A DNA stretch of 27,145 nt from Alphaproteobacteria bacterium UBA4588. Its GTDB lineage: Bacteria > Pseudomonadota > Alphaproteobacteria > Puniceispirillales > Puniceispirillaceae. This document shows positions 14,981 to 23,390 of the stretch, in pieces. The translations under genes were made by a program, and so were the position numbers. The DNA is taken from NCBI GenBank assembly GCA_002387605.1, contig DGJU01000011.1, positions 189 through 27,333 of the forward strand. The letters run 5' to 3'. The notes beneath the pieces are model-generated. The model was not told the DNA's origin, ran no database searches, and worked only from the letters and a program-made list of their open reading frames with translations. Positions within the stretch are counted from its first letter, which is position 1, and the number at the start of each line of letters is the position of its first letter.

Positions 14981-15973
14981 ATGGCTTATCAGTATGAAAC
15001 TGAAAAATGGGTGCGGGTTAAGCTAGACACCAACACCCTGAAACAATGCATGCAAAGAACAAATGCTCGTCCCCTATTTGATATGATGAGCTGGCTAGCT
15101 CTCATGGGCATCTTTGGCTGGCTAACTGTCTTATATTGGGGCAGTTTTGCCAGTTTTATCACTCTGTTTATTTACGGTATTCTGTATGGATCAGGCTCTT
15201 CTGCGCGTGAGCATGAAACCGGACATGGCACCGCATTCAAGTCAAAAACACTGAACCGGCTGTTCCACGAAATTACCAGTTTTTGTATTCTGCGTGAGAC
15301 ATTTTTGCGCAATCATGGCCATGATTTACACCATCGGCATACTATTATTACGGGCATTGACCCTGAAATCGTGACACCTGCCCCGCCAAAACTTTTTCAG
15401 ATGGTGGTAAATCTGCTTCAGGTTGAAAAATCCATTCGAGGGTTTCGCCCTCTCATTGCCCATAGCTTTGGCCATTTGCTTGCCTCAGAAATAGCTGCTG
15501 GCCTCACTCTTAAACGCCAGACAATATGGCTTGCCCGGCTCTGGCTTGTTATTCTTGGCAGTACAGGCGGCGCTGCTCTTTATCTGGAGTCAGTTCTGCC
15601 ACTTCTGTTAATCGGCCCGCTGCCGGCCATGTATGGCGGGACATTCAGGCATTTATTCGCGCTCTCGCAACATGTTGGCCTTGCCGTCAATGTGAATGAC
15701 CACCGGCTCAATACGCGGACAATTATTTTGGGACCAATTTTGAGCTATCTTTATCTGAATATGAATTACCATCTAGAGCATCACCTTTATCCAGCAGTGC
15801 CCTATTATCATCTGCCACGCCTTTATAAAGCGCTCGCGCCGCAATGCCCGCCAGCGTATCAGGGGTTTCTCTCGGTATTTATTGAGATGATTCCGGTTCT
15901 GCTAAAACAGCGCCATCAGCCAGATTATCATATTGTTAGGCCGATACCTGATACGAGCTTATCCAATCTTTAG
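14981..15973 (+). CDS. Membrane fatty-acid desaturase-family protein
   Basis: A 330-residue integral-membrane di-iron oxygenase-fold protein. The three histidine boxes are intact: HETGH (78-82), HGHDLHHRH (112-120) and YHLEHH (263-268, within NYHLEHHLYP). Hydrophobic segments lie near 35-72 and 180-222, as in acyl desaturases and related hydroxylases. These enzymes use O2 and an electron donor to introduce a double bond or hydroxyl into a lipid-like substrate in the membrane. No ferredoxin or reductase gene is adjacent. Reaction and substrate are unresolved; RtxC/MocD-type proteins share this architecture. The ATG at 14981 lacks a clear ribosome-binding site. Possible promoter elements TTGTTA (14906-14911) and TATACT (14927-14932) are spaced only 15 bases apart. 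The gene converges on the TIM-barrel gene with a 3-base gap. Confidence 0.85.
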   Translation: MAYQYETEKWVRVKLDTNTLKQCMQRTNARPLFDMMSWLALMGIFGWLTVLYWGSFASFITLFIYGILYGSGSSAREHETGHGTAFKSKTLNRLFHEITSFCILRETFLRNHGHDLHHRHTIITGIDPEIVTPAPPKLFQMVVNLLQVEKSIRGFRPLIAHSFGHLLASEIAAGLTLKRQTIWLARLWLVILGSTGGAALYLESVLPLLLIGPLPAMYGGTFRHLFALSQHVGLAVNVNDHRLNTRTIILGPILSYLYLNMNYHLEHHLYPAVPYYHLPRLYKALAPQCPPAYQGFLSVFIEMIPVLLKQRHQPDYHIVRPIPDTSLSNL

Positions 15974-15976
15974 CGG

Positions 15977-16816
15977 CTAATCGACAGTCAGGCCGGCATC
16001 GCGCGCGCGCTCTATCATATAAGTGCGGCCTGCAAGCATATCATCTATTGTGCCAAAGCCGTTCATATAATGGCCCTGATAGCCCATACCCTCGATTTTT
16101 GCGAACATAGCGCCAAAATCCATTGTTCCCTCACCTGGCTGCTGATGGATTTCGTATGACCCATTATTATCAGCAAGACGCACTTCATGACAGAGCGAGA
16201 AATCCATCGCATCAATGAAGTTCTCAATCCCCACACCGGGCAGAAAATGCGCATGATTGGCCGTGAACGACCAGCGCAGTGCCGGGCTATTGATTTCCCG
16301 AAAATAATGCATGCATTCAGCCGGCGTCACAGGCATGTAATTTACTTCTGCCAGCACCGGCTCCCAGTTCAAATTCTCCAGCAGCAGGAGAACGCCTTTC
16401 TTCTCGGCATAATCTGCTATCCGGCTCAGTCTATCTAGTGAGGCCTGCATTCGCAATTTACGGCAGGCGGTGAAATGGTAGCCGCCATGCACCACAATCC
16501 ATGCCGCCCCCACTTTTGGGGCAAGATCAATATAGGCTTTTAGATAATTATCGACTGCATCACGGCAAAATGGCGAAAACTCGGCAACATTTACACCAGA
16601 GAGCGTGTGAAGCCCGAGATGAATACCTGCTTTTTCCTTGGCATCGCGCACAGCATTACAACGGGCATCATCAAAACTTTCCAAGGCGTTCGGTGCAATA
16701 TCAGTTTGCACATCGATAAAGCGAATATCATGTTTAGCTGCCCACTCAATCGCCTGTTCAACCGCAATGCGCCGACCAATATCAATCCCGATACGGTTTT
16801 TTAAACTTAAACCCAT
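15977..16816 (-). CDS. Sugar phosphate isomerase/epimerase-like TIM-barrel protein (AP-endonuclease 2/xylose isomerase fold)
   Basis: A 279-residue protein of the xylose-isomerase-like TIM-barrel superfamily, metal-dependent isomerases, epimerases and dehydratases of sugars and polyols. Likely metal or catalytic positions are HGGYH (110-114), Glu147 in ENLNWEP, NHAH (187-190), Asp216 in LADNNGS and Glu229 in PGEGTMDF, arranged as in the family. No signal peptide is present. The ATG at 16816 has an excellent AGGAGG site six bases upstream. It lies 53 bases downstream of the crotonase gene and may be the last member of the CoA-transferase/crotonase transcript. The sequence does not identify a substrate, and no sugar kinase or dehydrogenase is nearby. 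Confidence 0.82.
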   Translation of the reverse strand: MGLSLKNRIGIDIGRRIAVEQAIEWAAKHDIRFIDVQTDIAPNALESFDDARCNAVRDAKEKAGIHLGLHTLSGVNVAEFSPFCRDAVDNYLKAYIDLAPKVGAAWIVVHGGYHFTACRKLRMQASLDRLSRIADYAEKKGVLLLLENLNWEPVLAEVNYMPVTPAECMHYFREINSPALRWSFTANHAHFLPGVGIENFIDAMDFSLCHEVRLADNNGSYEIHQQPGEGTMDFGAMFAKIEGMGYQGHYMNGFGTIDDMLAGRTYMIERARDAGLTVD

Positions 16817-16869
16817 AATACCCTCCTGAAAAAAAACTACCCAATATGGCGCGCCTTTTGGCGCTGCTT

Positions 16870-17682
16870 TTATGCACCGATAAAGTCTGGCTTTCTTTTT
16901 TCCATAAAGGCCCGCCGTCCCTCGATATAATCCTTACTATCAAAACATGCCTTCACCTCAGCAGCGATGCGGTCAAGATCCTGCTCGCTTTCTTCTTTGG
17001 CAATTTCATGCGTAATGGATTTAATAGATGCCATCGTCATAGGCGCATTTTCAGAAATACGCTTTGCATAATCACTTACATAAGCATCAAGCATATGCGG
17101 CGGCAACACACGGTTGGCCAGCCCCATATCATAGGCTTCCTGCGCTGTGAATTGGCGTGAGGTAAAGAAAATTTCTTTCACCATAGAGGGTCCGACAAGA
17201 TGAGAGAGGCGACGCACACCATCATATCCATAGCCGAGACCTAATTTTGCAGCCGGCACAGCAAATCGCGATTTATCTTCACAAAGCCGGATATCACACG
17301 CAACAGCCAGCCCCATTCCGCCGCCAATACAATAGCCGCGAATCATCGCAATAGTTGGCTTGGGGAAAGTATAGACAGCATTATAAAAACGGGCTGTCGC
17401 AGCTTGATAGATTGCGACATCATCTTCTGATGAACGCTCTTTTTCAAACTTTGATATATCAGCGCCCGATGCAAAGGCTTTGCCGCCTGCCCCGCGAATT
17501 ACCAGAAGGCGCGCTTCTGGATCGGTTGACATAGCGGTGACCTGTTCAGCAGCTGCTTCATACATAGCAAGCGATACAGCATTATGGCGTTCCGGATTAT
17601 TAATCACCAGATGACCAACACGGTCCTGCACACCAGCAAGAATTTTTCCGTCCGCATATTCTGTTAATTCGGAAAGTTTCAT
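16870..17682 (-). CDS. Crotonase-fold (enoyl-CoA hydratase family) protein, both catalytic Glu positions replaced
   Basis: A 270-residue crotonase-superfamily protein. The oxyanion-hole segments are present: FASGADISKFE (70-80) and GYCIGGGMGLAVACD (116-130). The catalytic glutamates of classical hydratases are absent, with Gly124 in GGGMGLA and Ala144 in VPAAKLG. Tyr151 (LGLGYGY) falls where, from memory, the methylmalonyl-CoA decarboxylase YgfG/ScpB has its active-site tyrosine, so decarboxylation is one possible activity. The C-terminus (DYIEGRRAFMEKRKPDF) is typical of the superfamily. Its ATG overlaps the stop of the CoA-transferase gene by four bases (ATGA), so the two proteins are almost certainly made together and probably handle the same acyl-CoA. 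It is not a close copy of the crotonase at 7980-8780. Confidence 0.87.
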   Translation of the reverse strand: MKLSELTEYADGKILAGVQDRVGHLVINNPERHNAVSLAMYEAAAEQVTAMSTDPEARLLVIRGAGGKAFASGADISKFEKERSSEDDVAIYQAATARFYNAVYTFPKPTIAMIRGYCIGGGMGLAVACDIRLCEDKSRFAVPAAKLGLGYGYDGVRRLSHLVGPSMVKEIFFTSRQFTAQEAYDMGLANRVLPPHMLDAYVSDYAKRISENAPMTMASIKSITHEIAKEESEQDLDRIAAEVKACFDSKDYIEGRRAFMEKRKPDFIGA

Positions 17683-18863
17683 ATCGCACCTGCTTGGTTA
17701 AAAGCCTTAATTTCATCGTCTGAATAGCCATATTCAGATAATATCTCAGAGGTATGCTCGCCCTTTAGCGGCGGCGGTAGTTTTATCTCCGAGCGTGATG
17801 AGCTCATAATCACCGGCTGACCAACTATTTGTGTTGCGCCTCGTTCAGATGAGACCATATCACGCGCCATACCAAGATGCTTAATCTGCGGGCTCTCAAA
17901 AGTTTTATCTATGGTATTGATCTCACCGCTCGGAACGCCCTCATCATTGAGTTTCTCAATCCAGTTCTCAGAGGTATCTGTCTTGGTTGTCTCGGTAATA
18001 TAGCCATTCAGCTCATGCCTGTTTTCGCTCCGCCCATCAAGACTATCAAAGCGCGGGTCATTTAGCCTGTCATCGCCAAGGACATCTTTGAGCCGGTTGA
18101 AAATATGTGTCCCAGCAGCCGCGATATTGATAAAGCCATTCTTGGTTTCAAACACGCCCTGCGGAATGCTTGTGGGGTGGTTATTGCCAGCCTGCTTCGG
18201 GACTTCTGCATCCATCAGCCAGCGTGCTGCCTGAAAATCAAGCATTGCCACCTGCGCCTGAAGCAGGGATGTCTGTATCCATTGTCCCTCGCCGCTTTGC
18301 TCGCGCCCCAGCAGTGCTAGCAACACACCCTGCGCAGCAAAATGGCCAGCACATAAATCAGCAATCGGAATGCCAACACGCATCGGCCCATCTTCTGGCG
18401 AGCCTGTAATCGACATCAGCCCGCCCATGCCTTGGGCTATCTGATCGAAGCCAGGGCGCTTTGCTATCGGGCCATCCTGACCAAAGCCAGAAATAGAGGC
18501 ATAGACAATAGCTGGATTGATGGCGCGGATTGTTTCATAATCAACACCAAGCCGGAATTTTACATCAGGGCGATAATTTTCAACAATTACATCAGCTGTC
18601 TCAGCCATCTTTTTGAAAATGGCAACGCCTTCTTCTGTTTTCAGATTGAGTGTAATAGAGCGCTTATTGCGATGCAGGTTCTGGAAATCGCTGCCGTCAC
18701 GCGACCCCCCAATATCACCAGCCTCATTGCCAATGGCTTCGATCTTAATCACATTGGCGCCCCAGTCTGCAAGCTGACGCACGCATGTTGGGCCCGAACG
18801 CACACGGGTAAGATCAAGAACAGTAAAGCGGGACAGAATATCACTTGCCGGTGTAAAGGCCAT
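17679..18863 (-). CDS. CaiB/BaiF family class III CoA-transferase
   Basis: A 394-residue class III CoA-transferase, which moves CoA between carboxylic acids through an aspartyl-CoA thioester. The N-terminal VLDLTRVRSGPTCVRQLADWG and VIKIE strands, HRNKRSITLNLK and VIVENYRPDV are family hallmarks. The catalytic nucleophile is Asp169 in GIPIADLCAG, the same number as in formyl-CoA transferase. The length is normal. Candidate substrates include succinyl-CoA or oxalyl-CoA with a small dicarboxylate or hydroxyacid, but the sequence does not discriminate. The gene heads a minus-strand operon with the overlapping crotonase and possibly the TIM-barrel gene, and is divergent from the matB-like synthetase across a 475-base gap. 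The start is ATG at 18863, with an AGGAAAT element directly upstream. Confidence 0.92.
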   Translation of the reverse strand: MAFTPASDILSRFTVLDLTRVRSGPTCVRQLADWGANVIKIEAIGNEAGDIGGSRDGSDFQNLHRNKRSITLNLKTEEGVAIFKKMAETADVIVENYRPDVKFRLGVDYETIRAINPAIVYASISGFGQDGPIAKRPGFDQIAQGMGGLMSITGSPEDGPMRVGIPIADLCAGHFAAQGVLLALLGREQSGEGQWIQTSLLQAQVAMLDFQAARWLMDAEVPKQAGNNHPTSIPQGVFETKNGFINIAAAGTHIFNRLKDVLGDDRLNDPRFDSLDGRSENRHELNGYITETTKTDTSENWIEKLNDEGVPSGEINTIDKTFESPQIKHLGMARDMVSSERGATQIVGQPVIMSSSRSEIKLPPPLKGEHTSEILSEYGYSDDEIKAFNQAGAI

Positions 18864-19338
18864 TATTTCCTCGTTTTTAGTTAGGGGTCAATGTTAGCAG
18901 GCCTAGCCTAATTAATAACAATACCCCGTTGTGCCAGACAGATTGAACTCCGCCGATGGTTAAATTGTGCTTCAACACTGTAGAAGAAGTGACCCACTGC
19001 AAGTCAATTACTTTTCACTAAAATAGTGCATTATGAGAAAAGAGATGCTGTGGTATAGAGGCATATTTCAGCCCCAAACTTTGTTGGGTTCGCGAAAAAA
19101 GGAGTTCACAGTGATAATCATTTTGCCGGCTCACTCCCTTGCATGCCGGCATATACACACATCTGATTTCAGACCATTATCACTATTTTGAAGATGGCGG
19201 CGCGGCATGAAGCGTCGTCAGAACTATATAAGAGATTTGACTTAATCCTCCCAAAGACGCCATCTGTATGTCAACTTTTATGTGTATAACCCTCTAACGG
19301 TGCCTCACTTCTACCTTGTAGCTTAAACGAGAGATTTT
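18864..19338. other. 475-base divergent intergenic region between CoA-transferase and matB-like genes
   Basis: This is the longest gene-free stretch in the window. It holds several modest structures: a CACTA-AAA-TAGTG hairpin (19016-19028), a TGCCGGC/GCCGGCA inverted repeat (19124-19130 and 19145-19151), and AGATGGCG paired with CGCCATCT about 60 bases apart (near 19192 and 19258). One very short frame behind a strong ribosome-binding site is listed separately. I see no tRNA or known riboswitch. At least two divergent promoters must lie here, but none is clear enough to place. Confidence 0.6.
19111..19191 (+). CDS. Very short ORF (26 codons) behind a strong ribosome-binding site, doubtful
   Basis: AAGGAG at 19099-19104 stands six bases before a GTG at 19111, and the frame runs 26 codons to TGA at 19189-19191. 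It would read VIILPAHSLACRHIH onward, with no known domain. The inverted repeat at 19124-19151 lies within it, so a leader-peptide/attenuation arrangement is imaginable. Chance is at least as likely, and the next gene is 147 bases further on. Confidence 0.15.
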   Translation: MIIILPAHSLACRHIHTSDFRPLSLF

Positions 19339-20868
19339 ATGAGCCTATCTGATATGACCCATAATTATGGTGCAAACACACTTTATGATGCTGTGTTTGG
19401 TGTCCATAGCAAGAGTAACAAGACCTTCCTTTATACCGAACAGGGCGAGGTCAGCTATGCTGCCTTTACCGGCATGACAAACAAACTTGCTCACGCGTTA
19501 AGCCATGCAGGGCTTCAGGCTGGTGAGCGGGTTGCTGTACAGGCAAAAAAATCGGTTATGCAGCTTGCTCTCTACGCGGCAACCATTAAGGCAGGCGGCG
19601 TCTATCTGCCGCTCAATACAAGCTATACAGCCCATGAGCTTGATTATTTTATCTCTAACGCCAAAGCCTCAATTGTTATTGTGGATGATGCAGCAAAAGA
19701 CGCTGTGACGCCTATTGCAGATGCAGCAGGCGCAACCCTGCTTACCCTTAACGCAGATGAAACTGGGAGCCTTGTTAGCGCGGCTGACGGACAATCTGAC
19801 CAGTTTGAGGCTGTGCCGCGCGGCCCAGAGGATTTGGGCGCTATTTTATATACCTCCGGGACAACGGGCCGCTCTAAAGGAGCGATGCTCTGTCACCGCA
19901 ATCTGTTATCAAACACGCAAGTTCTTGAGCAGACATGGCAGTTTACAAGCGACGATACATTGCTGCATATGCTGCCGATTTATCATACACACGGCCTGTT
20001 TGTTGCCTGTAATTTGCTGGCTATGGTCGGCGGTTCGATGATTTTTCTGACCCATTTTGATGCAGAACGCGCCCTGCACTGGATGCCAAAGGCAACCAGC
20101 ATGATGGGCGTGCCGACATTCTATACGCGCTTGCTCGCTGAAACTATGTTCACCAGCGATATCAGCCGTCATATGCGCCTCTTTATCTCAGGCTCAGCAC
20201 CGCTCCTTGCCGCCACTCATATTGAATTTGAAGATCGCACAGGCCACCGGATATTAGAGCGTTACGGCATGACAGAAACAAATATGTCGACCTCTAACCC
20301 CTATCAGAATGAGCGGCGCGCTGGCACTGTTGGCATGCCGCTACCAGGCGTTACGGTACGGCTGGCAGATGACGCTGGCAAAGTTGTTAGCAAAGGAGAG
20401 ATTGGGATCATTGAGCTTTGCGGTGATAATGTCTTTACCGGTTATTGGGAAATGCCTGAAAAGACTGCCGAATCATTCCGTGATGATGGCTTCTTTATTA
20501 CAGGCGATATGGCGCGCGAAGATGAGGATGGCTATATCACTATTGTTGGGCGCGATAAGGATTTGATTATTTCAGGCGGACTGAACATCTACCCAAAGGA
20601 AATCGAAGGTCTGATTGATGCCCATGACGGCGTCACAGAAAGCGCTGTGATTGGCGTGCCGCACCCAGATTTTGGCGAAGGCGTTGTTGCGATTCTGGTT
20701 GCTGATGACAGTGTGACAGCAGAGGCAGTGATGGCAGGTATTGCTGACAAGCTGGCAAAATTCAAACAGCCAAAGCGGATATTATTTGTAGATGCCCTGC
20801 CCCGTAATACGATGGGAAAAGTGCAGAAAGCTGTGATGCGTACAGAACATGAAGAGATGTTTAGCTAA
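19339..20868 (+). CDS. matB: Malonyl-CoA (methylmalonyl-CoA) synthetase, MatB-like
   Basis: A 509-residue adenylate-forming acyl-CoA synthetase. Malonate, ATP and CoA would give malonyl-CoA, AMP and pyrophosphate. The ATP loop is YTSGTTGRSKGAM (171-183), followed by LPIYHTHGLFVACN, MGVPTFYTRLL, HMRLFISGSAPLL (278-290) and ERYGMTETNMSTSNPY (307-322). These strings are nearly those I recall for characterised MatB enzymes rather than general acyl-CoA ligases. Arg280 in HMRLFISGSAP is the position thought to hold the second carboxylate. The catalytic C-terminal lysine is Lys494 in TMGKVQK. The usual partner malonyl-CoA decarboxylase (matA) is not nearby. The carbonic anhydrase-like gene follows after 43 bases, probably in the same transcript. 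Methylmalonate or a related diacid is an alternative substrate. Confidence 0.88.
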   Translation: MSLSDMTHNYGANTLYDAVFGVHSKSNKTFLYTEQGEVSYAAFTGMTNKLAHALSHAGLQAGERVAVQAKKSVMQLALYAATIKAGGVYLPLNTSYTAHELDYFISNAKASIVIVDDAAKDAVTPIADAAGATLLTLNADETGSLVSAADGQSDQFEAVPRGPEDLGAILYTSGTTGRSKGAMLCHRNLLSNTQVLEQTWQFTSDDTLLHMLPIYHTHGLFVACNLLAMVGGSMIFLTHFDAERALHWMPKATSMMGVPTFYTRLLAETMFTSDISRHMRLFISGSAPLLAATHIEFEDRTGHRILERYGMTETNMSTSNPYQNERRAGTVGMPLPGVTVRLADDAGKVVSKGEIGIIELCGDNVFTGYWEMPEKTAESFRDDGFFITGDMAREDEDGYITIVGRDKDLIISGGLNIYPKEIEGLIDAHDGVTESAVIGVPHPDFGEGVVAILVADDSVTAEAVMAGIADKLAKFKQPKRILFVDALPRNTMGKVQKAVMRTEHEEMFS

Positions 20869-20911
20869 CCGCTCACTTACATAAACCCTACTACGCGATA
20901 AGGACAAGAAG

Positions 20912-21508
20912 ATGGATAGTAAAACACCGCACTCACAGCCAACCATTGAGACATATCTTGGGCTTGTGCCAGAAATCGATGAGACAGCCTATATCGCAAG
21001 TACAGCTGCGATTATGGGGGCGGTACGCATTGGACCAGACTGCTCTATTTGGCATAATGTAACATTACGCGGTGATGCAAATTATATTACCATCGGCCGC
21101 GGCTCAAACATTCAGGATAATTCGGTTGTTCATATTGATAGCCGCACAATGCCAACTATCATTGGCGAATATGTGACTGTTGGGCATGGCGCTATCATTC
21201 ATGCCTGCACATTGCATGACCGTGCCTTTGTTGGTATGGGCGCAATTGTTCTTGATGGCGCGGTTGTTGAAAGCGGCGCTATGGTTGCTGCTGGCGCTCT
21301 GGTGCCGCCCGGAAAACGGGTTCCGGCAGGCGAGCTCTGGGCAGGAAGTCCTGCAAAATTCATGCGGGCACTCGATGGTGAGGCTCAGAAACGGTTCTCA
21401 CAGACAGCTCATAGCTATATCGAATTTGGCAGGGCAGCGCGCCTCGGTCTTGAGGGCGGGCCTTACACCTTTGATCCTATTCCGCTGCCGCCGCGAGATG
21501 AGTGCTAG
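20912..21508 (+). CDS. Gamma-carbonic anhydrase-like hexapeptide-repeat protein (YrdA/CaiE/PaaY type)
   Basis: A 198-residue left-handed beta-helix protein of the gamma-class carbonic anhydrase family, which forms trimers with metal sites between subunits. Hexapeptide repeats run from about residue 28 to 145. The three metal histidines are present: His74 in VVHID, plus His92 and His97 in VGHGAIIHACT with the canonical five-residue spacing. LRGD (52-55) and NIQDN (66-70) supply the Arg and Gln/Asp of the family site. CO2 hydration or a thioesterase-like role (as for PaaY) is possible; homologues beside CoA-ester genes are common. The ATG at 20912 has an AAGGA site about nine bases upstream. 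It follows matB and ends 19 bases before the convergent SulP gene. Confidence 0.87.
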   Translation: MDSKTPHSQPTIETYLGLVPEIDETAYIASTAAIMGAVRIGPDCSIWHNVTLRGDANYITIGRGSNIQDNSVVHIDSRTMPTIIGEYVTVGHGAIIHACTLHDRAFVGMGAIVLDGAVVESGAMVAAGALVPPGKRVPAGELWAGSPAKFMRALDGEAQKRFSQTAHSYIEFGRAARLGLEGGPYTFDPIPLPPRDEC

Positions 21509-21527
21509 TCGTCTACTCAGCAACAGG

Positions 21528-23138
21528 CTACTGGAAGACGCCCGGCTTCACACCATAATCAACAGCGACACCGTAATCCGGATCATCATCGCTATCGATG
21601 ATGAGTTGGCCTGATTTTGATAACAACCTGTGACAGTCACGGGTTAGATGGCGGAGCATCACGCGCTTGCCTATCTCATCATATTTTGCCGCAACATCTT
21701 CAATGGCCTGCAAGGCAGACTGGTCGACCACGCGCGAGGATGAGAAATCGATAATCACAAGTTCCGGGTCGGCAGCAATATCAAATAATTCGCGAAATCC
21801 TGTAACAGAGCCAAAAAATAATGGCCCTTGGATGTCATACACAATCGCGCCTTCTTCGCGCACAGAAGGACGCTTTGATGCATGAATGCGCTTAGCAGCA
21901 TTCCATGCATAGACCAATGCAGACATAATCACGCCAACAACAACGGCAATCGCTAAATCTTCGGCGACAGTCACAACTGTCACGACAATGATCACAAGCG
22001 CATCAGCAACCGGTACCTTGAAAAGCGTTTTGATAGAATTCCACGCGAAGGTGCCAATAACCACCATGAACATCACACCCACAAGGGCTGCGATCGGAAT
22101 TTGTTCAATAAGACCTGAGGCAAACAGGATGAAAATAAGCAGGAACAACGCTGCCGCAATGCCGCCAATACGTGTTCTACCGCCAGATTTCACATTAATC
22201 ATGGACTGCCCGATCATCGCGCAACCGCCCATTCCGCCAAAAAATCCGGTAACAAAATTTGCAATACCTTGGGCAATACATTCCTGGGATGCGCCGCCGC
22301 GCTGGTCTGTAATATCACCAACAAGATTAAGGGTCAGAAGACTTTCGATAAGCCCAATAGCTGCCAGAATAACAGCATAGGGAAGGATTATCATGAATGT
22401 CTCACCTGAAAGCGGCACCATCGGAATCGAAAATTCAGGGAGCCCGCCAGACAGGCTGGCAAGGTCACCCACCCGTGAGACATCAAGATCAAGCCCGATT
22501 ACAACAGCCGTCACAAGCCCAATGGCGGCAAGCGGTGCCGGAATGATTTTAGTCAGCTTGGGCGTGAGCCAAATCAACGCCATCGTTGCGCCAACAAGAC
22601 TGCCTGTGATGAGTAATTCTGCACCGCCAATCCATTCTGTAACGCCGTTATCATTAATCGTTTTAAACTGCTCAAGCTGAGCAAGACCAATGACAATCGC
22701 AAGACCGTTTACAAATCCCAACATCACCGGATGCGGCACCATACGAATAAACTTACCCCACCGGAGCGCACCTGCCACAAATTGCAGAATGCCCATCAGA
22801 ACAACCGTGGCAAATAAATACTCAACACCATGCTGTGAGACCAGCGATATCATGACCACTGCAAGAGCACCTGTCGCACCAGAAATCATACCTGGACGAC
22901 CGCCAATTATTGCTGTCACCAGACCAACAATAAACGCAGCATAAAGCCCAACAAGCGGGTCAACGCCCGCCACAAACGCAAACGCAACAGCTTCTGGCAC
23001 AAGCGCCAAAGCAACAGTAAGGCCAGCAAGAATATCTATTCTGACTTGCCCAAGGGTTAACGGGTGCGGTGGCTGGTTAACAGAAACACCTAATAGGAAA
23101 TTCTGCAGTTTTGCGAATGCTGAAGACATTGAAATCAT
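21528..23138 (-). CDS. SulP-family inorganic anion/carboxylate transporter with STAS domain
   Basis: A 536-residue SLC26/SulP membrane protein. The first part has 10-12 hydrophobic segments and the family motifs DILAGLTVALALVPEAVAFA (about 34-53) and GLYAAFIVGLVTAIIGGRPGMISGATGA. The FFGGMGGCAMIGQSMINV loop is the conserved central motif. A cytoplasmic STAS domain occupies roughly the last 110 residues, with DFSSSRVVDQSALQAIEDV at its phosphorylation-type loop. Members carry sulfate, bicarbonate or dicarboxylates. The convergent carbonic anhydrase gene makes bicarbonate plausible here, but C4-dicarboxylate (DauA-like) or sulfate cannot be excluded. ATG at 23138 or 23129 could be used; neither has a strong ribosome-binding site. 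An imperfect GC-rich hairpin lies in the leader near 23161-23182. Confidence 0.9.
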   Translation of the reverse strand: MISMSSAFAKLQNFLLGVSVNQPPHPLTLGQVRIDILAGLTVALALVPEAVAFAFVAGVDPLVGLYAAFIVGLVTAIIGGRPGMISGATGALAVVMISLVSQHGVEYLFATVVLMGILQFVAGALRWGKFIRMVPHPVMLGFVNGLAIVIGLAQLEQFKTINDNGVTEWIGGAELLITGSLVGATMALIWLTPKLTKIIPAPLAAIGLVTAVVIGLDLDVSRVGDLASLSGGLPEFSIPMVPLSGETFMIILPYAVILAAIGLIESLLTLNLVGDITDQRGGASQECIAQGIANFVTGFFGGMGGCAMIGQSMINVKSGGRTRIGGIAAALFLLIFILFASGLIEQIPIAALVGVMFMVVIGTFAWNSIKTLFKVPVADALVIIVVTVVTVAEDLAIAVVVGVIMSALVYAWNAAKRIHASKRPSVREEGAIVYDIQGPLFFGSVTGFRELFDIAADPELVIIDFSSSRVVDQSALQAIEDVAAKYDEIGKRVMLRHLTRDCHRLLSKSGQLIIDSDDDPDYGVAVDYGVKPGVFQ

Positions 23139-23390
23139 TTCTTTTTTAAAATTCTGAATAAGGGGCGCTATTACGGCGCCCTGTCATAACATGGATCACT
23201 TATTTAACCCACCAATTAGGGGGATACCGCGTTTGACGAAAAATAGCGAGCCTACAGCACACAAAATTTTGCCTCCTATTGCTCCCAAAAGGCGCAGTTA
23301 TGGGTATTGAAGGTAGCGTATTTAGGTTATGCTTATCGCCACTCTATACTGCGATATTTCTGTTTGCCCTTTTGCAAAAGGAGTTTTGTT

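Noticed and set aside
23161..23182. GC-rich hairpin in the sulP leader as a terminator or riboswitch
   Set aside because: The stem is short with a bulged G, has no T-tract and matches no known riboswitch.
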